NCBI GenBank assembly: GCA_046330955.1
Contig: JAXLRT010000005.1
Span: forward strand, 124,001-188,000
From: JADJPO01 sp046330955
GTDB taxonomy: Bacteria > Actinomycetota > Actinomycetes > Actinomycetales > Kineosporiaceae
Direction of reading: 5' to 3'
DNA: 64,000 nt
Shown: piece after piece, positions 35,804-43,824 of the stretch
Position numbering within the stretch: position 1 is the first letter of the stretch
Layout of the letters: each line of letters begins with the position of its first letter
The notes under the pieces: model-generated
Database searches by the model: none
Told to the model about the DNA's origin: nothing
Seen by the model: the letters and a program-made list of their open reading frames with translations, nothing else
Program-made: the position numbers and the translations under genes

Positions 35804-36996
35804 CTCGGCCGCCCTCGATCGAGGACGTCGTGGACGACCTGAAACTCCTGCGCCAGAAGGGATTGCTGCGCTGCGCGACCACCAGCCTGCCGGCGCTGGC
35901 GGCGCTCGCCGTGCTCCGCGGCCTGGCCCCGGCGCCGAACGCCGACAACGTCGGGGTCGAGCGGTTGCTCCGGGCGGCGGTGGCCGGCCTGGGGGAGGAG
36001 GAGCCGGGCCGCGCCGTCCAGTACCTGTTCGGTCTGGTGCCGGGCACCATCGGACGACGTCCCACCGATCTGCGGGAGGCCGCAGCGCGTGAGTACGGCC
36101 GGCTCTCACCGGAGACCTTCCGCAAGCGTCACGAACCGTTGCTGATCCGCCGGGTCGCGCAGCAGCTGCTCGCCGCCGAGACGATTCCCATGCCGCGCAC
36201 TACCGACCCCGGAACGGTGGGGGCGGAGGGGATTCGAGCCGATCTGGCCGCGCTGGCCTGGGAACAGGACCCGGTCGACGGCCCGCCGGGTACCGGCTCG
36301 TTGATCCGTCGCTACGGCCCCTATCGGATCGGCGTCGGTGGCGGTCGGGACGCGACGGTGATCGTCGACCTCGGCCCGGTCGAGGAACTGGGCGACGTGC
36401 ACGTGATCGTGTCGTCCGAGAACACCTACCTCATGCCCGCCCGGCCGTTCAGCGGCAGTCTGAGTGGATCGCTGCGTCGTGCGGCGCAGCTGCGGGCGTC
36501 GGACGGCAGCCTGGTCGATGACATCGTGGCGAGTCAGCTGCAGGCCTGGCTGATTGAGGCCGGTCGGCCGGGAGGCCCGGTGGAACCCGGCGTGGTGGCG
36601 ATGACCTCGCCCGGCAACCTGACCCGGCGAGGCGTGCTGAGCTTGCTGCACGCCGCCGTGGCCGTGCCTCGGGTGGACGTCGGCGGCTACCTCGTCGAGC
36701 GAGGGGCGGTATCGCGTGCGGTGACACGGTGTTTCGAACTCGGGCGGGAGCTGCGTCAGCGGCTCGACGAGCCGGTGGAGTCGATGCTGTTCCCGCTGTT
36801 CGGAGGCGGTGAGGGCGCCCTCCCGGCGGCGCGGGCGGCGTCCTGGGTGTGGTCGGCGGTGTATCGCGAGCTGTGTCACGACCCGACCTGGCGGGTGCAT
36901 CTGGCGACCTGGACCCTGGAGGAGACGCGTGAGGTGCTGGCCTTGGTAGCGGGGGCGCCCCCGGCAACCGGACTGCAGCGGATGGATCAGAGGTAG
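35800..36996 (+). CDS. helical N-terminal domain plus macro-domain-like protein
   Basis: 398 residues. The N-terminal helical module (1-130), IEDVVDDLKLLRQKGLLR, then LLRAAVAGLG, AVQYLFGLVPGT and LSPETFRKRHEPLLIRRVA, is of a kind found in front of varied effectors in actinobacteria (recalled). The rest resembles a macro (ADP-ribose-binding) domain: HVIVSSENTYLM at 201-212 (N-T-x-L region), SGSLSGSLRRAAQ, GVVAMTSPGNL near 264-274, GVLSLLHAAVAV, and the phosphate loop FPLFGGGEGALPAA at 331-344. Macro domains bind or hydrolyse ADP-ribose and related nucleotides. Pairing with a nucleoside phosphorylase-like protein suggests linked nucleotide metabolism. GTG start overlaps the preceding stop. Confidence 0.72.
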   Translation: MTRPPSIEDVVDDLKLLRQKGLLRCATTSLPALAALAVLRGLAPAPNADNVGVERLLRAAVAGLGEEEPGRAVQYLFGLVPGTIGRRPTDLREAAAREYGRLSPETFRKRHEPLLIRRVAQQLLAAETIPMPRTTDPGTVGAEGIRADLAALAWEQDPVDGPPGTGSLIRRYGPYRIGVGGGRDATVIVDLGPVEELGDVHVIVSSENTYLMPARPFSGSLSGSLRRAAQLRASDGSLVDDIVASQLQAWLIEAGRPGGPVEPGVVAMTSPGNLTRRGVLSLLHAAVAVPRVDVGGYLVERGAVSRAVTRCFELGRELRQRLDEPVESMLFPLFGGGEGALPAARAASWVWSAVYRELCHDPTWRVHLATWTLEETREVLALVAGAPPATGLQRMDQR

Positions 36997-37037
36997 GTCT
37001 GGATCAGCGGGACGATCGCCAGGAGCAGCGTCAGCAT
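36987..37037 (-). CDS. possible 16-residue hydrophobic peptide
   Basis: Reads MLTLLLAIVPLIQTYL with AGGGGAGG about 8 nt before the ATG; an alternative GTG adds three residues. Overlaps the 3' end of the macro-like gene by 10 bp in the convergent direction. A hairpin with perfect 10-bp arms lies immediately upstream (37051-37082). The size and composition resemble type I toxin or leader peptides, but no family match can be claimed. Could be chance. Confidence 0.3.
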   Translation of the reverse strand: MLTLLLAIVPLIQTYL

Positions 37038-37050
37038 CGTGGTCACCTCC

Positions 37051-37082
37051 CCTCGGTTGCGGATGACTCCAGGCAACCGAGG
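37051..37082. other. hairpin with perfect 10-bp arms
   Basis: Left arm CCTCGGTTGC (37051-37060), right arm GCAACCGAGG (37073-37082), loop of 12 nt. On the minus strand it directly precedes the strong ribosome binding site of the 16-residue frame, so it could control its translation. On the plus strand it may act as a terminator for the preceding operon. Confidence 0.5.
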
Positions 37083-37244
37083 AGGCTGGGACGCGAGCCG
37101 GTCGAGATCTGGGCGCGGCTGGTCGGATTCCGGTCGATGTCCGGACGGGTCACCAGCTCAGGGCAGCCGAGGGTGACGGCGTCCGCGCTGATTCCCTGGG
37201 GGATGCCGCATCGGGCCGTCCATCGGGAACGGCTGTCGTGTGGA

Positions 37245-37276
37245 TTCGCGCATCCGCCAGGTTGCGGATGCGCGAA
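37245..37276. terminator. perfect 13-bp hairpin, candidate bidirectional terminator
   Basis: Arms TTCGCGCATCCGC (37245-37257) and its exact complement (37264-37276) around the 6-nt loop CAGGTT. It lies between the end of the conflict-type operon and the stop of the MarR gene (37345) read from the other side, the right place to end transcription from both. Confidence 0.6.
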
Positions 37277-37344
37277 GTGACTTCTCGAGAACTCGCCGAC
37301 CCCGGGTCAGGCGAATCGCTCGGACACGAGCATCCCCGTAGCTG

Positions 37345-37779
37345 TCAGTCGCGCAGCCGCCCCAGGATGCGGACCAGGTGTGCGCGATCGGTGGCCGAGA
37401 GCACCGAGAAGAAGGTCTCGGCCTGGGCAGCGCGCGCCTGGGCGATGGCCTCGGCGACCCGGGTGCCCTCGTCGGTCAGGCGCACCAGGACGGCGCGGCG
37501 GTCGTGCGGATCGGGCCGGCGTTCGACGAGCCCGCGTTCGACCAGATCATCGACCAGGTCGGTCACCGATCGGGCGACCACGTGCAGGTGGTCGGCGAGT
37601 TCTCCGGAGCGCAGCTCGCGATGACGTGCCAGCACCGCCAGCGCGCGGGCGTGCGAGGGGGTGATGTCCCACGGGGCGACCGCATCGCGGGACAGGTGGC
37701 GCAGCCGTCGGGCAACCATCCAGAACGACTCCGCCAGATTCTGTTCCGGCGGGCTCTGGGGCACCGGGTTCTCGGACAC
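37345..37779 (-). CDS. MarR-family transcriptional regulator
   Basis: 144 residues with the winged-helix MarR fold: AESFWMVARRLRHLSRDAV helix, ITPSHARALAVLARHRELRSGELADHL with the first DNA-binding helix, VARSVTDLVDDLVERGLVERRPDPHDRRAVLVRLTDEG containing the recognition helix and wing (the D-x-R-D/H-x-R type signature). These proteins usually repress a divergent transporter gene and release DNA when a small aromatic ligand binds. Here it diverges from an ABC exporter, with an imperfect palindrome between the two. GTG start. Confidence 0.92.
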   Translation of the reverse strand: MSENPVPQSPPEQNLAESFWMVARRLRHLSRDAVAPWDITPSHARALAVLARHRELRSGELADHLHVVARSVTDLVDDLVERGLVERRPDPHDRRAVLVRLTDEGTRVAEAIAQARAAQAETFFSVLSATDRAHLVRILGRLRD

Positions 37780-37803
37780 CGGAATACCGTAGCAATCGAT
37801 GCT

Positions 37804-37826
37804 GTTGCAGCCTCATAGTGAGGCAA
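37804..37826. promoter_or_regulatory. palindrome, candidate MarR operator
   Basis: GCCTCATAGTGAGGC is a perfect inverted repeat with a 3-bp centre, extended by GTTGC on the left and AAC on the right. It lies 25 bp upstream of the MarR start and about 50 bp upstream of the exporter start, where an autorepressor and operon operator would be expected. Confidence 0.6.
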
Positions 37827-37875
37827 CCTCAGCACTTGCGGCGAGGCCCTCAGCCCACCGTCGAGAGGATCGTCC

Positions 37876-39678
37876 ATGGACGAGCACCCCCAGAACCGTC
37901 CCCGAGCCCGCGCCGGCTCGGCCACCGTCACCGCCGCCGAGAAGGCCCAGGCCCGCGAGGTCTCGTTGCGCCGCATCGGCCGGCTGTTCACCGCCCACCG
38001 CTGGTCGTTGGCCCTGGTCACCGCCCTGATCGTCGCGTCGTCCGTGGTGGGGTTGGCCTCGCCGTTCCTGTTGCGCGCCGTCATCGACACCGCGCTGCCC
38101 GACCAGAACCTGCCGCTGCTGATCTGGCTCACCGTGGCCATGGTCGGCGTCGCGGCGCTCACGTCCGCGCTCGGCGTCGTCCAGACCTGGATCAGCACCC
38201 GCATCGGTCAGCAGGTGATGCACGGCCTGCGCACGTCGGTCTTCGCCCACCTGCAGCGCCAGTCGCTGACCTTCTTCACCCGCACCCGCACCGGCGAGGT
38301 GCAGTCGCGCATCACCAACGACATCGGCGGCATGCAGAACGTCGTGACCTCCACCGCGACGTCCATCGCCGCCAACCTGACCACCGCCGTGGCCACCGTG
38401 ATCGCCATGGTGGCGCTGTCATGGCGACTGGCCCTGATCTCGCTCGTGGTGCTGCCGCCCTCGATCTACCTGACCCGTCGGGTCGCCCGCATGCGCCGGG
38501 CCATCACCGCGCAGCAGCAGCGCGAACTGGCCGACCTCAACGTCACCATCGACGAGAGCCTGTCGATCAGCGGCGTCCAGCTCAGCAAGGCGATGGGCGC
38601 CGGACCCGCTCTGGTGCAACGGTTCACCGACTCCTCGGCCCGCCTGGTGGATCTCGAACTGCGCTCGCAACTGGCCGGTCGCTGGCGCATGGCCTCGATG
38701 AGCGTGATGTTCGCCGCCATCCCCGCCGTGATCTACCTCGGCGCCGGCCTGCCGATGACCGCCGGCACCATGACCATCGGCACCCTGATCGCGTTCACCT
38801 CGTTGCAGAACGGTCTGTTCCGTCCGCTGATGGGGCTGCTGAACGTCGGCGTCTCGATCGTCGCCTCGCTCGCCCTGTTCGCCCGGATCTTCGAGTACCT
38901 CGACCTGACCGTCGAGGTCGACGACCCCGCCCACCCGGTCGAGCTCGACCCCACCCGGGTGCGGGGCCGGCTGCGGTTCGAGAACGTCACGTTCAGCTAC
39001 CCGGGCAGCCAGACCCCCGCGCTGGACGGCGTGACCCTGGACGTCCCTGCCGGTGGCACCCTGGCCGTGGTCGGCCACACCGGTTCGGGCAAGAGCACCC
39101 TGGGCGCGCTGATGGCCCGGCTGTACGACCCCACCGCGGGCCGGATCACCCTGGACGGCGTCGACCTGCGGGACATGCGGCTGGCCGACCTCGCCGACGT
39201 CGTCGGCGTCGTCAGCCAGGAGACCTACCTGCTGCACGCGAGCGTGCGCGACAACCTGCGCTACGCCAAGCCGGACGCCACCGACGCCGAGATCGAGGAC
39301 GCCGCCCGCGCGGCCCAGATCCACGACCTGATCGTGGCGCTGCCCGACGGCTACGACACCGTGGTCGGTTCGCGGGGGCACCGGTTCTCCGGCGGCGAGA
39401 AGCAGCGCATCGCCATCGCCCGCACGCTGCTGCGGGACCCGCGGGTGCTGATCCTCGACGAGGCCACCAGCGCCCTGGACACCCGCACCGAGCGCGCCGT
39501 CCAGCAGGCCTTCGACGCCCTGGCCCGGGGGCGCACCACGATCTCGATCGCCCACCGGCTCTCCACCGTGCGCGACGCCGACCAGATCATCGTGCTCGAC
39601 CACGGCCGGATCGTCGAGACCGGAACCCACGATGCCCTGCTCGCCCGAGACGGCCGCTACGCCGCGCTGGCTGCCTGA
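37876..39678 (+). CDS. ABC exporter, fused permease and ATPase
   Basis: 600 residues. The permease half has six transmembrane helices between about 45 and 320 and the coupling text TFFTRTRTGEVQSRITND. The ATPase half has Walker A VGHTGSGKSTLGAL near 400, Q-loop VSQETYLLHASVRDNLRYA, signature FSGGEKQRIAIARTLL and Walker B VLILDEATSALDTRTE, followed by the H-loop ISIAHRLSTV. All catalytic residues are intact. It is a half-size exporter that dimerises to pump drugs, lipids or peptides outward; the substrate is not predictable. GAGAGGA precedes the ATG. Likely repressed by the divergent MarR protein. Confidence 0.93.
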   Translation: MDEHPQNRPRARAGSATVTAAEKAQAREVSLRRIGRLFTAHRWSLALVTALIVASSVVGLASPFLLRAVIDTALPDQNLPLLIWLTVAMVGVAALTSALGVVQTWISTRIGQQVMHGLRTSVFAHLQRQSLTFFTRTRTGEVQSRITNDIGGMQNVVTSTATSIAANLTTAVATVIAMVALSWRLALISLVVLPPSIYLTRRVARMRRAITAQQQRELADLNVTIDESLSISGVQLSKAMGAGPALVQRFTDSSARLVDLELRSQLAGRWRMASMSVMFAAIPAVIYLGAGLPMTAGTMTIGTLIAFTSLQNGLFRPLMGLLNVGVSIVASLALFARIFEYLDLTVEVDDPAHPVELDPTRVRGRLRFENVTFSYPGSQTPALDGVTLDVPAGGTLAVVGHTGSGKSTLGALMARLYDPTAGRITLDGVDLRDMRLADLADVVGVVSQETYLLHASVRDNLRYAKPDATDAEIEDAARAAQIHDLIVALPDGYDTVVGSRGHRFSGGEKQRIAIARTLLRDPRVLILDEATSALDTRTERAVQQAFDALARGRTTISIAHRLSTVRDADQIIVLDHGRIVETGTHDALLARDGRYAALAA

Positions 39679-39806
39679 ACCGTGCCCGGGGGGTGAGCGT
39701 CGGTGGCCGTTCGCCGTCGCGTGGGCCACAATTGCCCCGATCTCGGGGACGGTACTGACAGGCACGGTGCGCGATGCACGACGGCGGGCCGGGCCGAGGA
39801 GGATGT

Positions 39807-41477
39807 ATGTCCCGAACGCGCAACGTGCTGCTGGCAGCAGTCGTGATGTCGCTGGCGGCGCTCACCCCGAGCGCCATGGCCACGACGGGGCTCGGCGAGG
39901 CTCAGGCGAACAACCCCCAGGTCGCCGGGGTCGCCACCTCGGACACCACGGCGAGGTTCCCGACCAACAAGCAGAACGAGCCGTCGATCGCGGTGAACCC
40001 GGTCAACCCGGCCCTGCTGATCGCCGGCTCGAACGACGAGCAGGGTCAGCCGGCCTGCGGCCCGGGCCCGGTGCGCGGAAACACGATCGCCTCCGACTGC
40101 TCGTTCTTCCCGGGGGTCGGCACCGATGGCATCTACACCTCCAGTGACGGCGGCGTCAGCTGGACCAACCGGGGCCTGATCGACAGCCAGGCCTCCTGGG
40201 CCGGCCGCGGCGTGATCTCGGACGGCGACCCGGTCATCACCTACGGCCCCAAGCCGGGTGCCGGCGGCTTCAGCTACGCCAACGGCGTGCGCGCCTACTA
40301 CTCGAGCCTGGCCAGCATCGCGGCGCAGAAGGGTCTCGAGTTCATCATCGTCAGCTACTCCGACGACAACGGTGCCACCTGGTCGGCGCCCGTGGTCGCC
40401 TCGACCAAGTCGAGTTCGGTCGACTTCAACGACAAGAACTGGATCGGCGTCGACACCTCGGCGTCCAGCCCCTACTTCGGCCGGGTCTACGTGAGTTGGA
40501 CCGAGTTCCGCTCCAACACCGGCACCGGCAACGGCAACGAGCCGGTGATGGTCGCCCGGTCGCTGGACGGCGGTGCCAGCTTCGGCGCCCCCAACCAGCT
40601 CTCGCCGGCCGGTAACAACGGCACCGGTAACGGGCGCCAGGGCTCCTCGATCACCACCGGCCCGGACGGCACGGCGTACGTCGCCTTCGAGCAGGGGCCG
40701 TCGCAGGTGGTCACGGTCTCGCGTGACGGCGGCTCCTCCTGGACCCGTCCGATCACCATCGGTGGCGTGGTCGACATCCAGGACCCGATCCCGGGGGCCA
40801 ACTTCCGTACCGCGAGCTTCCCGACGATCGCGGCCGACCCGCGGGCGGGCAGCACCACGGTGTACACCGCCTGGGCCACCCGCACCGCCGCCGGCGGTCG
40901 CATCGTGGTGGCCACGTCGACCGACCGTGGCGCCCACTGGAGCGCGCCGGTCACGGTCAGCGGAGCCCAGGGGTATGCGTTCTTCCAGGGTCTGGACGTC
41001 GCACCCAACGGGCGCGTCGACCTGGCCTGGCAGTCGCTGACCGCCGTGGACCCGACCACCTTCGGCACGGGCAACGCGGCCATCGACACCTACGCGGCCA
41101 CCAAGGTGGCCGGGGGTGCCTGGGCGGCGCCGGTCAAGCTGACCGCCGTCTCGTCCGACCCTGCGGTCAGCGCCCAGAACAACCTGCAGCGCCAGTTCTG
41201 GGGCGACTACAACACCGTGGTCTCCGGCCCGAACAACGCCTGGGTGATCTTCACCGACAGCCGGCGCGGGGCCGGCTGCCCGGACGTCGATGCCTACCAG
41301 AAGTACCTGGTGGCGAATGGATTGGTGATTCGCAGCGATGGTGCCGACCGGTTGAGCCAGCGCCAGACCGGCGTCAACCCCGCGTTGTCCGACCCGTCGG
41401 TCAAGCCCGCCCCGCCCACGGCGTGCCCGGCACAGTTCGGCAACACCGATGTGGTGGTCGCACGGTTCACCCCGTGA
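39807..41477 (+). CDS. secreted Asp-box (sialidase-like) beta-propeller protein
   Basis: 556 residues, from the ATG preceded by GAGGAGGA. Signal peptide VLLAAVVMSLAALTPSAMA, cut near residue 25. The mature protein has repeated Asp-box/BNR motifs (S-x-D-x-G-x-x-W): YTSSDGGVSWTNRG, SYSDDNGATWSAP, RSLDGGASFGAP, VSRDGGSSWTRP and TSTDRGAHWSAP. This marks the six-bladed propeller of sialidase-like and related carbohydrate-binding proteins. The sialidase FRIP motif is not seen, so the protein may be a binding protein or a hydrolase of another class. Exported; no cell-wall anchor. It follows a MarR/ABC unit with its own ribosome binding site. Confidence 0.85.
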   Translation: MSRTRNVLLAAVVMSLAALTPSAMATTGLGEAQANNPQVAGVATSDTTARFPTNKQNEPSIAVNPVNPALLIAGSNDEQGQPACGPGPVRGNTIASDCSFFPGVGTDGIYTSSDGGVSWTNRGLIDSQASWAGRGVISDGDPVITYGPKPGAGGFSYANGVRAYYSSLASIAAQKGLEFIIVSYSDDNGATWSAPVVASTKSSSVDFNDKNWIGVDTSASSPYFGRVYVSWTEFRSNTGTGNGNEPVMVARSLDGGASFGAPNQLSPAGNNGTGNGRQGSSITTGPDGTAYVAFEQGPSQVVTVSRDGGSSWTRPITIGGVVDIQDPIPGANFRTASFPTIAADPRAGSTTVYTAWATRTAAGGRIVVATSTDRGAHWSAPVTVSGAQGYAFFQGLDVAPNGRVDLAWQSLTAVDPTTFGTGNAAIDTYAATKVAGGAWAAPVKLTAVSSDPAVSAQNNLQRQFWGDYNTVVSGPNNAWVIFTDSRRGAGCPDVDAYQKYLVANGLVIRSDGADRLSQRQTGVNPALSDPSVKPAPPTACPAQFGNTDVVVARFTP

Positions 41478-41615
41478 TCGGACGGCGCTGACGGGCGCTG
41501 ACCAGCACTCACCGTCGCTCTCCTGACGGACCCGCTGGTCGGCCCCCACCCGGCAGCTCCTTACCCTCGGCCCGGCGACCTCAGGTCGCCGGGCCGAGGC
41601 ACGTGTCGGGCTCGA

Positions 41616-42424
41616 TCACCCGGCGGACGGCACCCCTCGGGCCGCCAACCAGGCTGCCCACGCCGGCTGGTCGCGCTCGGCGGCGGCGGCGCCGTCCGGG
41701 CCGTAGAGATAGCACCAGATCGACACCCCGCTGGTCTGGCCGTGCCCGCCCACCAGCAGGAACCCGGTGCCGGGCGCCGGCTGATCGAGCAGCAGCACCA
41801 GCTTGCCGGGCTCGCTGTCGAGCACGGTACCCGCCAGGGTGGGGGGCGCCGTCTCCTCGCGGTCGAGAGTCGTTGCCCGACAACGGGTTCGGCCGGGATC
41901 TGCAGATCGCTGACCAGCTGCTGCCACACCTCGGGTACATCACCCGGCCAGAGGGCCATCGGCAACGTGGCCGCCCGCTGCCCGGGGAAGTACTGCAGGT
42001 GCAGCTGCAGGTTGCGCAGGAACAGCCGCCAGTTGTCCTTCGGTCGTACATGTCGTCCCACGGCTGGCCGGTGCCGAAGCCGGGTTGATCAGCCGGACGA
42101 CGCAGCTGCTGTCGCGAGCCTCGACCAGCCACTCGAAGGCCAGCCCGGGCACCCTCGCCCTTGTCGAACATGAGCCGGTGCGGCGGTTCCCAGGGCCGCG
42201 ACCCGGCCGGAGATCTGCATCTCGGGGCCGGGGCCGAAGGATGCCGTGGCGTTGCCGCCCTGGTGCTCTTTCGGACGACGTGCGGCACGTACCAGGAGCT
42301 GGATGCCCGGCCTGGTCGCGATGGCCTGCCACACCTGCTCGGGGGTGCCGACGACCTCGACCTCGGTGCTCGAAGGACCGCGTCGGGGAGGTCGACCTCG
42401 GGCTGCTCGCTCTTGCCTGCTCAT
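41616..42424 (-). pseudogene. SRPBCC-domain (AHSA1-like) gene, multiply frameshifted
   Basis: Starts at an ATG overlapping the stop of the upstream ArsR-like regulator. Pieces in family order: STEVEVVGTPEQVWQAIAT and GGNATASFGPGPEMQISGRV, then WEPPHRLMFDKGEGAR, EWLVEARDSSCVVRLINPA, FGTGQPWDDMYD, NWRLFLRNLQLHLQYFPGQRA, and GKLVLLLDQPAPGTGFLLVG. They lie in changing frames, needing at least five indels. ArsR-type regulators are often coupled to such ligand-binding SRPBCC proteins. The regulator upstream is still intact. Confidence 0.82.
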
Positions 42425-43047
42425 GGGTTCAGTCCTTCTCGGGATCGAGTTCGGGATCGGGGTCGGGGTGGAACTGCCGGTCGGGGATGGGCGGCGACGA
42501 TCAGGCGATGCCAGCGCCCGCCGTCCGCGGTCTCGTCGTGGTAGTGCGCGACCAACGTGGTCACGGCGTGGGCCAGGTCTCGGGTGAACGCTGCCTGGTC
42601 GGACGGTGAGGCGAACCGAATCTCGGTGTCGATCGCCAACGTGGGCAACGTCTTTCGGGCCTGCTCGGCCCGCCGCGACAGGTCGGCCACCTCGCGCACC
42701 AGGCGTGCCGCCAACGCGATGAGGTAACGCGCCGACAACCGATCGAGGCGGTTCGGGTCCGTGGCCGTGCCACCGACCGCCGTCGGGGAGACGACATAGC
42801 CGGACGCCGAGGCCACCACGAGGCGCTCGGTCAACCCGCGGCGGGGCCGCTCCTCGACCAGGTGCAGCAGGCCATGGGCCTCCAGCTGGCGCAGGTGGTA
42901 GTTGACCCGCTGTCGCGGCAGGCCGAGTTCGCGCGCCACCGTCGTGGCCGAGCCGGGTTCGGCGAGCAGGGCCAGGATGCGCGCCCGCACCGGGTCGAGC
43001 ACGGCGATCGCTGCCGCCGGCTCGTCGAGGACCTGGAGGTCGTGCAC
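42421..43047 (-). CDS. ArsR-like winged-helix regulator
   Basis: 208 residues. The N-terminal DNA-binding domain reads VLDPVRARILALLAEPGSAT, then VARELGLPRQRVNYHLRQLEAHGLLHLVEERPRRGLTER, the typical ArsR helix-turn-helix and wing with YHL. The C-terminal part (about 85-205) is helical and holds IALAARLVREVADLSRR and AFTRDLAHAVTTLVAHYHDE; no metal-binding cysteines, so metal sensing is unlikely. GTG start. It is coupled by ATGA to a now broken SRPBCC gene, its likely original partner. It diverges from the PaiB-like gene with only 72 bp between. Confidence 0.85.
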   Translation of the reverse strand: MHDLQVLDEPAAAIAVLDPVRARILALLAEPGSATTVARELGLPRQRVNYHLRQLEAHGLLHLVEERPRRGLTERLVVASASGYVVSPTAVGGTATDPNRLDRLSARYLIALAARLVREVADLSRRAEQARKTLPTLAIDTEIRFASPSDQAAFTRDLAHAVTTLVAHYHDETADGGRWHRLIVAAHPRPAVPPRPRSRTRSREGLNP

Positions 43048-43119
43048 GGCAGGAGCCTGCTATTGAAAGCACCAGTTGTCAAATGGGCGAGACGTGGGGG
43101 ACGGCGTCAGAATGGCCGC

Positions 43120-43824
43120 ATGTACGTCGCCGACCACTTCGCGCTGCCCGCCGACCAGGTGCACGACCTGCTCACGAACCTGGGGGCGGCCGACCTGGTC
43201 ACCGCTCACGACCACGGGGTGGTCGCCACCCTGCTGCCGTTCGTCTTCGACCCGGACGCCGGCGAGCACGGCGCGCTGCTGACCCATGTCGCCCGCAACA
43301 ACCGCCAGTGCAGCGACCCGGTGATCGGCGAGGCGATGGTCATCGTGCGCGGTGGCGACCACTACGTCTCGCCGCGCTGGATGCCGTCCTTCGCCGAGAC
43401 CCGGCAGGTGGTGCCGACCTGGAACTACCTGACGGCACACGTGTACGGCGAACTGGTCGCCCACGACGAGCCCGGCTGGACCGAGGACGTCGTCCGCCGC
43501 CTGACCGCCGTCCACGAGGCGCCGGGAGCAGCCGGTGGGGTGGGCGGGTACCGGGTGGACGACGTCCCGGCTGAGCACCTGGCGCGGCAGTTGCGCGCCA
43601 TCGTCGGCCTCGAACTGCGCATCACCCGGATCGAGGCCAAGGCCAAGATGAGCCAGAACAAGTCGCCGGTGGACGTCGCCGGGATCGTGTCCGGGCTGCG
43701 CGCCGAGGGTGGCGGAGCCTTCGCCGAGCAGACCGCGGCGTGGATGGACGAGTACTCGACGGCGGCGGCTCGGCGGCGCGCCGAGTTGCTGGCCGAGGTC
43801 GCCCGGCGGCGCGGGCACGGCTGA
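43120..43824 (+). CDS. PaiB-like FMN-binding negative regulator
   Basis: 234 residues of the FMN-binding split-barrel family. MYVADHFALPADQVHDLLTNLGAADLVT opens the protein; LLTHVARNNRQCSD and HYVSPRWMPSFAETRQVVPTWNYLTAHVYG contain the conserved histidine/P-T-W-N-Y region of PaiB. The C-terminal ELRITRIEAKAKMSQNKSPVDVAGIVSGL matches the family end, with the KMSQNK block. PaiB was first described as affecting sporulation and protease synthesis in Bacillus; the role here is unknown. The ATG gives a full-length family member; the longer frame from 42862 overlaps the divergent regulator. Confidence 0.93.
   Translation: MYVADHFALPADQVHDLLTNLGAADLVTAHDHGVVATLLPFVFDPDAGEHGALLTHVARNNRQCSDPVIGEAMVIVRGGDHYVSPRWMPSFAETRQVVPTWNYLTAHVYGELVAHDEPGWTEDVVRRLTAVHEAPGAAGGVGGYRVDDVPAEHLARQLRAIVGLELRITRIEAKAKMSQNKSPVDVAGIVSGLRAEGGGAFAEQTAAWMDEYSTAAARRRAELLAEVARRRGHG

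Noticed and set aside
33635..36109. Long antisense open frame of 824 codons opposite the candidate conflict operon
   Set aside because: Typical high-GC shadow; composition is Arg/Pro/Gly/His-rich with no domain, while the plus strand has clear domains and gene overlaps.
40000..41470. Calling the Asp-box protein a true sialidase
   Set aside because: Asp-boxes are present, but the FRIP motif and the catalytic arginine triad/tyrosine were not identified, so only the propeller fold is claimed.
39657..41549. 630-codon antisense frame opposite the Asp-box propeller gene
   Set aside because: Repetitive Gly/Arg/Val sequence with no motif; the plus-strand gene has signal peptide, Asp-boxes and a strong ribosome binding site.
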